DNA of 10,358 nucleotides from NCBI GenBank assembly GCA_024404655.1, contig JAKSPR010000078.1:1-10358 (forward strand). The letters are read 5' to 3'. The DNA comes from Clostridia bacterium. Lineage in GTDB: Bacteria > Bacillota > Clostridia > Oscillospirales > CAG-272. Below, one piece after another: positions 5,091 through 10,358 of the stretch. A program made the position numbers and the translations under genes. How positions within the stretch are numbered: the stretch's first letter is position 1; every line of letters begins with the position of its first letter. A model generated the notes under the pieces. It was not told the DNA's origin, did not search any database, and worked only from the letters and a program-made list of their open reading frames with translations.

Positions 5091-7508
5091 TTATTCATTG
5101 ATCATCAATCTGACACGCCCCTGAATGATCTTTGCCGCTTCTTCGCAGGTTCGTACACCGCCGGTGACATAGGAAAATTCCTCATCAAAGATTTCTCTGA
5201 CTGCTTTATCACCATTGTCACGCAGATTTACGGTACTCAGAATATCGTACCAGCGCTGCATGAATTCTTCCGTGATTTCAAGGCAATCGTTGAAAATATA
5301 ATAGGATTTTCCCATGGTGCTTTCCTCGCGGCGGATTTCCGGGTCGATCTCTTTGCAAATCTTTGTCAAAGTGATGGTTGTGCTGCTGTTATCCCGATAC
5401 GAGGATCTGTCTGCATTATAATAGCCGTATCCCGGTTCCAGTACAGAAGATAATGCAGACTTTGTGACGGGAAGCGAATACATCGCAATACCGCGCGATG
5501 TCTGGATATCATCAGAGAGCATAAAGGAAAGGAACGCATCTGCACCGTCCTTATGCCCGCTGATCCCGGCGCCAAAGGACATATCTGTGGTAAACATGAA
5601 TGTCCGCCCATCCTCAGATGGGACACCGCAGAGCGAATACGGCGTATCGCGGAACAGATAATACAGCGCATAGATATCCGTCTTTGACTGAATGGGCAGA
5701 TATAAAAACCGATAATCGCCGTTTACCATATCATCCGGCATGGTACCTTTCATGGTATCCGGAATCGCTTCATACTGGCAGACGGAATACGTGTGTACAA
5801 GATCTCCTCCCCACGCCGTACCCCGGTACCATTGAGGATACCGGTAATCATAATACCGTTCGTCATACCGGGTGAGGAATTCCATGAACTCCACATATTC
5901 CGGACTGTCAAAACGGGCGGAGCCGGTTTTCTTATCCATGAAGTCATACTGTGTAGTACCGCAGAGCATGTCCCATACTGCGGCATCACCGAACGAGATC
6001 ACGCCGCGTCCGGCTGCTTCCTCTGTGATTTCATATAACTTTTTCAGCGTAATTCCTTCCCCATCGGGAATGATCTCCGGCATGGTGAGCAGGGTGGAAA
6101 GATGCATGGTAAGCGGCAGAACATCCCCTTTTTCGGAGGACAGGAACAAATCTTTCAGATTCGGCAGAATGCTTTCGCCATGAGCCCCCGAGAGTTTTGC
6201 AAACAACCCCTGTTTTGCCATATCCTGCGGGAATTTGGGATTGTCCTCACCGAACAGATAAATATCATAGCGGATACCTTTTGCGATGTCCAGCTTGAAT
6301 TCGTCATAGGAACGGTCATCCTTTTTTCTGATATAGGTTCCGCCGCCGAGATCGGTAAGACCGTAGACATCATAATCTGTCAGCGTGATATGATATTCCT
6401 CCTGGGAACGGTTGAACTCAAGGATCGCTTCGGCAGCCAATCGTCTTGCATCGTTTGTCATACCGATGGATGCCGCCGTCAGCTCGATACATTCCCGCAC
6501 GCCGTCTGCACTGTCCGGGCAAAGAACGGATAATGTGGGTTCCAGACGGAGCTGATCGGTGTACCGTACAAGAAAACAGTCGTCAGACAGAGCACCGTAG
6601 AACTTGAAATTCAGAAAAGACAGGGATGAAGCATCCCAATCAAGGAGCATTTCTTCTGTTCCGTCCCCTCTCTGCACGGTAATGCCTTCGGGTGAAATGA
6701 AATAACAGTCTGAACCGCGATACAGGGTATATACGGCAGCATCGGACGCCGCACTTTTGGTATAGCCGACATATTCCGACTGCTGTCCGGTTTTGGGGTC
6801 AAAGCAGCGCCAGCGATCCGGTTCGCCGAAGCGGATCATACCGTTTTCTGTCTCATATACCTCCCCTGCTCCGAAGTCGATCTGTATGACATTCGGGAAC
6901 GGCGATTCGGGGCTGTACAGAACGCCATAGTCGTGATCCGTTTCCGAATACAGAAGCAAAACAGAGCCATTCTGCAGATACAGTATTCTGTTTGCAAAGG
7001 TTCTCTGTTTTTCTTCGTCAGCTTTGTATATCAGATTCCCGTCCCGGTCGCAGGTCAGAATGACCTTATCCGAATCATGCTCGGCATAAATGGCATAACA
7101 CCCGTCCGGACGGAAATACATGTTGAGAATACTGTATTCCGCATATTCGGCGGACAGGTAATCGGTCATCATCTCTACGGTAAGAAGATTGCCGCAGTTA
7201 TCGTAAATGGCATGGTGTTCGCAGATATATTTTTCGGCAATATCGAACCGCAGATGGTTCTCCGATGTACGAAAACGTATGCTTGTATAACCATCCGGGA
7301 TTACGATCGGGTTCAGACGATAAACATGCTCCAATATGGTTTTCTGCACTTCATAAGTCGGTACACCAGAGGTATGATTCTCATGGGCATCGTCACTTGC
7401 TGACGTTTTGTCATTAAATGACACTTTGTCATTGAATGACATTTTGCAGCCTGACAGCAGCAGAACAAAAGAAAGGAGGAAAAGCAGCCGGACGATATGT
7501 TTTTTCAT
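5091..7508 (-). CDS. Large lipoprotein: propeller-like N-terminal region plus C-terminal extracellular solute-binding protein domain
   Basis: An 805-residue lipoprotein. The signal peptide MKKHIVRLLFLLSFVLLLSG ends in lipobox LSGC with Cys21, followed by a six-residue tandem repeat, SFNDKV-SFNDKT. Residues about 50-345 are beta-rich, with recurring blade-like phrases (YAIYAEHD, VILTCDRDGNLIYKAD, SVLLLYSETD, DCYFISPEGITVQRGDG) suggesting a beta-propeller. From about 355 the protein resembles family 1 extracellular solute-binding proteins: RRLAAEAILEFNRSQEEYHI, then FMEFLTRYDERYY, YSLCGVPSEDGRTFMF and GADAFLSFMLSD. Such domains usually bind sugars or oligosaccharides for ABC importers, but no permease or ATPase gene lies in this window, so it may be an orphan receptor or sensor. 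An in-frame ATG at 7526 exists; ATG at 7508 is chosen because AGAGGTG sits 6 bases upstream and the signal peptide then starts cleanly. Signal and C-terminal domain are well supported; the propeller is inference. Confidence 0.82.
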   Translation of the reverse strand: MKKHIVRLLFLLSFVLLLSGCKMSFNDKVSFNDKTSASDDAHENHTSGVPTYEVQKTILEHVYRLNPIVIPDGYTSIRFRTSENHLRFDIAEKYICEHHAIYDNCGNLLTVEMMTDYLSAEYAEYSILNMYFRPDGCYAIYAEHDSDKVILTCDRDGNLIYKADEEKQRTFANRILYLQNGSVLLLYSETDHDYGVLYSPESPFPNVIQIDFGAGEVYETENGMIRFGEPDRWRCFDPKTGQQSEYVGYTKSAASDAAVYTLYRGSDCYFISPEGITVQRGDGTEEMLLDWDASSLSFLNFKFYGALSDDCFLVRYTDQLRLEPTLSVLCPDSADGVRECIELTAASIGMTNDARRLAAEAILEFNRSQEEYHITLTDYDVYGLTDLGGGTYIRKKDDRSYDEFKLDIAKGIRYDIYLFGEDNPKFPQDMAKQGLFAKLSGAHGESILPNLKDLFLSSEKGDVLPLTMHLSTLLTMPEIIPDGEGITLKKLYEITEEAAGRGVISFGDAAVWDMLCGTTQYDFMDKKTGSARFDSPEYVEFMEFLTRYDERYYDYRYPQWYRGTAWGGDLVHTYSVCQYEAIPDTMKGTMPDDMVNGDYRFLYLPIQSKTDIYALYYLFRDTPYSLCGVPSEDGRTFMFTTDMSFGAGISGHKDGADAFLSFMLSDDIQTSRGIAMYSLPVTKSALSSVLEPGYGYYNADRSSYRDNSSTTITLTKICKEIDPEIRREESTMGKSYYIFNDCLEITEEFMQRWYDILSTVNLRDNGDKAVREIFDEEFSYVTGGVRTCEEAAKIIQGRVRLMINE
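7407..7442. repeat. Tandem 18-bp repeat, each unit containing a 15-bp palindrome
   Basis: Two 18-bp units (7407-7424, 7425-7442) agree at 16 of 18 positions. Each contains a perfect 7-bp dyad with a one-base centre: TGTCATTAAATGACA (7409-7423) and TGTCATTGAATGACA (7427-7441). They lie in the coding sequence of the large lipoprotein immediately after its lipobox and encode SFNDKV-SFNDKT. Confidence 0.85.
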
Positions 7509-7596
7509 TGCGGACACCTCTCTCATACTTAGTAATACGATTTATTAAGAGCAAATACTTCTATGGATCATTGGACGTCAGAAACTTGATTGAGCG

Positions 7597-8916
7597 TCAT
7601 TTTTTCGCCATACACAGCGCCATATAGAGTGCCTGTGAGGACGCACGGCGGCGGATAAATTCTCTGCCCTCCAGCGGGTTGCGGCGTCCGGGATCAAGGT
7701 GCAGACAGGTGGTCTCGACAGCATCCCCCCGGACACAGGCAATGAATACAGTCCCGGCGGGGAGCGCTTCTTCTTTTCCGTGATAGATGCGTACATCGCC
7801 GCCTGTGGCAAGTCCCGTGATGCCGACGCCGATATCAGCGCCGGTCATAAGAGCCGCGCCACGCGCCATTTCTACGGCGACTTCTTCGGAGTAGACGGAG
7901 CACTCTGCAAGGGTTTCCGCTTTTACGCCGACAAAACGCATTTTTGTCTTTTCTGAATAGGTGACAAAGCTGCCCTCCATGACCGCAGAGGAGCCGGGAA
8001 TGTCCGTCAGACGCTTCGCAGCATAGCCGCCCGTGCAGGATTCCGCAAAGGAGACCGTCAGACCTTTTTCTTTTAAGACCTTTACCGTGCCTTCCGCTAC
8101 CGATTCACAGTCAATGCCGTAGATGTAGTCGTCAAGAATGCCCGGACGGTAGGGCGCGCAGGAGGCCGCACGGATGCGCTGCTCGGTCGCAGCGCAAAGC
8201 TCCCGGCATTCTTCTTCCGTCTTGCCCCGCGCCGTGATGCGGACACGGACTTCACCTTCGCCGCAGTAGGGAGCTACCGTCGGGTTCTCGTCATGCTCCA
8301 TCATGTCGCGCAGACTGTGCTCCACCGCCGCTTCTCCGATGCCGAACATGCCGAGATTCACGGAATAGAAGGTCTCCCCGGACCGCGCAGCCAGATAGGG
8401 CTTTACACGCTCCGTGAACAGCGGCTCCAGCTCTCTGGGAGGACCGGGCAGCAGGATCATCGTCTTTCCCGCTTCTTCGTTTACCATGCAGAAGCCCGGC
8501 GCGGTGCCATAGTCGTTGTCAAAGACGATCGCATCCGGCGGCAGCATTGCCTGCTTTACCTGATTGTCCGTTTCCGGAATGTTCCGGCTCGCAAGCACTT
8601 TTTTGATCCGCTCGTAGGAGTGCTCATGCAGAACAAGCACTTTCCCCATCATCTCCGCCGCCGTCTCTTTCGTCAGATCGTCACAGGTCGGACCAAGTCC
8701 CCCCGTCAGAAAGATCAGATCAGACCGCTCGTACGCCGTTTTCAGAGTCGCCCTCAGCCGCCCGGGATTGTCACCCACCACAGACTGAAAGAAACACGGA
8801 ATCCCCAGGGAAGCCAGCTCCCGCGCTAAAAACGCCGCATCCGTGTTGATAATGTCCCCAAGCAATAATTCGGTCCCCACCGAAATAATTTCCGCAGCAT
8901 GAAATTTGTTTGACAT
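7597..8916 (-). CDS. cinA: CinA family protein (MoCF-like domain plus PncC-type nicotinamide-nucleotide amidohydrolase domain)
   Basis: A 439-residue cytoplasmic protein of normal CinA length. The N-terminal domain (about 7-175) is molybdopterin-binding-like, with SVGTELLLGDIINTD (12-26), TGGLGPTCDD (71-80) and ILLPGPPRELEP; in CinA relatives this part is linked to ADP-ribose or CoA pyrophosphatase activity. The C-terminal domain (about 275-439) matches PncC, which deamidates nicotinamide mononucleotide during NAD salvage: AESCTGGYAAKRLTDIPGSS (SCTGG at 293-297), then VTYSEKTKMRFVGV and GVGITGLATGG. The last motif is unusual, since the family normally has GITGxAGPxGG; here AGP is ATG. Only 27 bases separate it from the upstream CDF gene, and AAAGGA lies about 10 bases before the ATG, so the two genes are probably co-transcribed. 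No terminator is obvious in the 88 bases after it. The name is from family recognition; a link to competence is not implied. Confidence 0.93.
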   Translation of the reverse strand: MSNKFHAAEIISVGTELLLGDIINTDAAFLARELASLGIPCFFQSVVGDNPGRLRATLKTAYERSDLIFLTGGLGPTCDDLTKETAAEMMGKVLVLHEHSYERIKKVLASRNIPETDNQVKQAMLPPDAIVFDNDYGTAPGFCMVNEEAGKTMILLPGPPRELEPLFTERVKPYLAARSGETFYSVNLGMFGIGEAAVEHSLRDMMEHDENPTVAPYCGEGEVRVRITARGKTEEECRELCAATEQRIRAASCAPYRPGILDDYIYGIDCESVAEGTVKVLKEKGLTVSFAESCTGGYAAKRLTDIPGSSAVMEGSFVTYSEKTKMRFVGVKAETLAECSVYSEEVAVEMARGAALMTGADIGVGITGLATGGDVRIYHGKEEALPAGTVFIACVRGDAVETTCLHLDPGRRNPLEGREFIRRRASSQALYMALCMAKK

Positions 8917-8943
8917 AGTTTTTCTTTCCTTTCGTTTCAGGAT

Positions 8944-10125
8944 TCAATCTTCAACGATCCCCAGATCCACCTTGATCACCGCCGAACACATCGGATTCTC
9001 TTCACAAATCCTCTCCCGGATCTTCCCCACATGCTCCGCCGTCACTTCCGGTTTCTCGTTCATCGGCGCAACAATGTCAAAAATCAGATTGATGTGTTCT
9101 TCCCCGTCCGTAATCCTGAAATCATGTAACGTGTAAAGCGGATTCACTTCTTTCAGAATCGTTTCCGCCATTGCTTTCAACCCGTCCACTTTTTCGTTGC
9201 CTACAACGATGGGGTCCATGTGGATCACCATGACAACACCCAGGTCTTTCATGACCTTCTGCTCTAAAAAGTCAATTTCTTCATGCGCTGCCATAATGTC
9301 GACTGTGCTGGGAACTTCCGCATGCACAGAGGCAAACTGCCGTCCGGGGCCGTAGTCGTGAATCATCAGATCGTGTACGTCCACAATATGCTCACCGGAG
9401 AGAACCGTGCGCTCCAGCGCTTTCACCATTTCGGGATCGGGAGCAGCGCCGAGGAGCAGTCCCACCGTTTCTTTTGCAATACCGAAGCCCGCGCGGAGGA
9501 TCAGCAGAGAAACGATAATACCCATAATGCCGTCCACCGGGATCTTTGCAGGCAGGAAAAGACCTAAAACCGTTGCAAGAACCACAGCGCTCGTCGCCAT
9601 GACGTCGTTGATGCTGTCCGCAGCAGAAGCGGCAAGCACCGTGGAATCCGTCTCTTTGGCAATAAAGCGGTTATAAGACCACATCCAGACCTTCACGGAC
9701 ATGGAGAGCACCAGAATCAGAAGCGGAACGAGATGGAAATTCAGCTCTTCCGGGTGCAGAAGCTTATCAAAGGAAGTACGGAACAATTCTACCCCCACCA
9801 GCATGATGAGGAAAGAGACGGCGAGAGACGCGATATATTCCAGCCGTCCGTGACCGAAAGGATGATCATTATCGGGGCGCTGTCCTGCGAGCTTTGCGCT
9901 GACTGCGGCGATCAGGGAAGCGCCGAGGTCGGAGAGGTTATTGAACGCATCGGATGTGATGGCGATGGAGTTCATCAGCGTGCCGATGATCAGCTTGACG
10001 GCGAAAAGCAGCAGGTTGCAGAGAATACCGAGAACACCGGCGAGCATGGCATAAGAAGAACGGACCGCGGGGTCCTTTTTGTTTTCGTAGTCCGGGACGA
10101 AGCGGCGGATCAAGATACGGATCAT
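8944..10125 (-). CDS. Cation diffusion facilitator (CDF) metal exporter with duplicated C-terminal domain, possibly Mn2+-selective
   Basis: A 393-residue inner-membrane proton-coupled metal exporter. Six helices fit at about 26-48, 52-78, 97-117, 132-152, 164-190 and 196-220. The helix-2 motif ITSDAFNNLSDLGAS and helix-5 motif AADSINDV give a predicted transport site of Asn62, Asp66, Asp170 and Asp174. Zinc/iron CDFs such as YiiP use DD-HD; an NDDD set is, as I recall, the arrangement of streptococcal MntE, so Mn2+ is a reasonable guess. DNDHPFGHGRLEYIASL between helices 2 and 3 is typical of CDFs. Family members are commonly near 300 residues; here a second cytoplasmic ferredoxin-like domain (about 314-390) follows the first (about 230-307). 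ATG at 10125 is chosen because the helices start soon after and AAAGGAG lies 11 bases upstream; an in-frame codon at 10197 would add 24 residues across a hairpin. It heads a likely operon with cinA. Confidence 0.92.
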   Translation of the reverse strand: MIRILIRRFVPDYENKKDPAVRSSYAMLAGVLGILCNLLLFAVKLIIGTLMNSIAITSDAFNNLSDLGASLIAAVSAKLAGQRPDNDHPFGHGRLEYIASLAVSFLIMLVGVELFRTSFDKLLHPEELNFHLVPLLILVLSMSVKVWMWSYNRFIAKETDSTVLAASAADSINDVMATSAVVLATVLGLFLPAKIPVDGIMGIIVSLLILRAGFGIAKETVGLLLGAAPDPEMVKALERTVLSGEHIVDVHDLMIHDYGPGRQFASVHAEVPSTVDIMAAHEEIDFLEQKVMKDLGVVMVIHMDPIVVGNEKVDGLKAMAETILKEVNPLYTLHDFRITDGEEHINLIFDIVAPMNEKPEVTAEHVGKIRERICEENPMCSAVIKVDLGIVED

Positions 10126-10160
10126 GATAATAGGGGCTCCTTTCGGGGGAAATGTGATAA

Positions 10161-10184
10161 CAGCCGCAACATACGTCGCGGCTG
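10161..10184 (-). promoter_or_regulatory. Hairpin in the hisS-CDF gap: weak terminator or leader element
   Basis: On the minus strand CAGCCGCGAC and GTTGCGGCTG pair over 10 positions, one of them a G-T wobble, around a GTAT tetraloop. Only a mixed TTATCACATTT follows, so termination of hisS may be partial. It lies 35 bases before the CDF start codon. No clear sigma-A promoter was found in the 122-base gap, which makes read-through from hisS possible. The manganese-sensing yybP-ykoY pattern was looked for and not recognised. Confidence 0.5.
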
Positions 10185-10247
10185 AGGGGGATGACAATAT
10201 CGAAGATGATAAATTGGGATTTGTGCGTATTGAGTACAGTGAAAACT

Positions 10248-10358
10248 TTACGCGATCGTAAAGCTATCGATCTCGACTTCCGTCTGTTCGCTGGTTTCCA
10301 TATTCTTGAGCTGTGCCTTTCCTGCTGCCAGCTCGTTGTCACCGAGGATCAGCGTATA
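10248..10358 (-). CDS. hisS: Probable histidyl-tRNA synthetase, C-terminal 36 residues (partial)
   Basis: The frame enters from the right edge and ends at TAA (10248-10250). The visible residues start YTLILGDNELAAGKAQLKNM and continue METSEQTEVEIDSFTIA. This matches the end of the class IIa anticodon-binding domain as found in histidyl-tRNA synthetases, where LIxGExELxxGxVxVKNLxTGEQ is the usual pattern. The enzyme charges tRNA-His with histidine in the cytoplasm. The catalytic core is outside the window, so identity rests on this tail alone. The CDF gene follows on the same strand after 122 bases. Confidence 0.8.
   Translation of the reverse strand, partial: YTLILGDNELAAGKAQLKNMETSEQTEVEIDSFTIA

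Noticed and set aside
4863..5453. Plus-strand open frame spanning the intergenic repeats and the end of the large lipoprotein gene
   Set aside because: More than half is antisense to the lipoprotein gene and the rest crosses inverted repeats; its translation shows no coherent domain.
7509..7596. Promoter for the large lipoprotein gene between cinA and its start
   Set aside because: The AT-rich gap has TTGCTC-17-TAAGTA and other partial matches, none close enough to the consensus to call.
10126..10247. yybP-ykoY-type manganese riboswitch upstream of the CDF exporter
   Set aside because: The context invited it, but the characteristic conserved loops were not found; only a simple hairpin is visible.
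1..10358. CRISPR array, tRNA, rRNA, insertion sequence or attachment site
   Set aside because: No regularly spaced direct repeats with unique spacers, no tRNA-like cloverleaf, no transposase or integrase motif and no terminal inverted repeats were seen on either strand.

Overview
The window looks like a chromosomal segment of a low-to-mid-GC Gram-positive bacterium of the class Clostridia, plausibly a gut Oscillospiraceae or Lachnospiraceae relative. The reasons are purine-rich AGGGGAGG- and AAAGGA-type ribosome binding sites, near-consensus sigma-A promoters (TTGAAA-17-TATAAT and TTGCAA-17-TATAAT), two lipobox lipoproteins, an LCP-family wall protein and a wall amidase with extracellular Cys/His repeats. 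The taxonomic call is inference from these features. I see no phage, insertion sequence, CRISPR, tRNA or rRNA signal.

Layout. Positions 33-72 hold a strong bidirectional hairpin terminator. Next is a minus-strand LCP (LytR-CpsA-Psr) protein (85-1125) with its own promoter and a leader hairpin. A divergent intergenic region (1126-1332) follows, then a plus-strand pair: a HAD phosphatase (1333-2013) and, 19 bases later, a small lipoprotein (2033-2602). A perfect 13-bp bidirectional terminator (2620-2646) separates this pair from the convergent minus-strand amidase (2651-4684). That protein has a signal peptide, an Amidase_3 domain, four exact 38-residue Cys/His repeats flanked by degenerate ones, a membrane helix and an acidic cytoplasmic tail. 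A 406-base non-coding stretch (4685-5090) carries the amidase promoter and a GC-rich cluster of inverted repeats. Beyond it, all on the minus strand, are a large lipoprotein with a C-terminal solute-binding-protein domain (5091-7508), a CinA-type protein (7597-8916), a CDF metal exporter with a duplicated C-terminal domain (8944-10125) and the 3' end of a probable histidyl-tRNA synthetase gene (10248-10358).

How they fit together. The CDF and CinA genes are 27 bases apart and are probably co-transcribed, perhaps with read-through from hisS across a hairpin. LCP protein, amidase and both lipoproteins are cell-envelope proteins, but they lie in separate transcription units, so shared function is only suggested by proximity. 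No complete novel multi-gene system is evident. The most unusual items are the amidase's repeat-stalk, membrane and acidic-tail architecture, the LCP protein lacking the usual catalytic PRDT motif, the orphan propeller-like/SBP lipoprotein with a tandem palindrome behind its lipobox, and the CDF protein with a repeated C-terminal domain.
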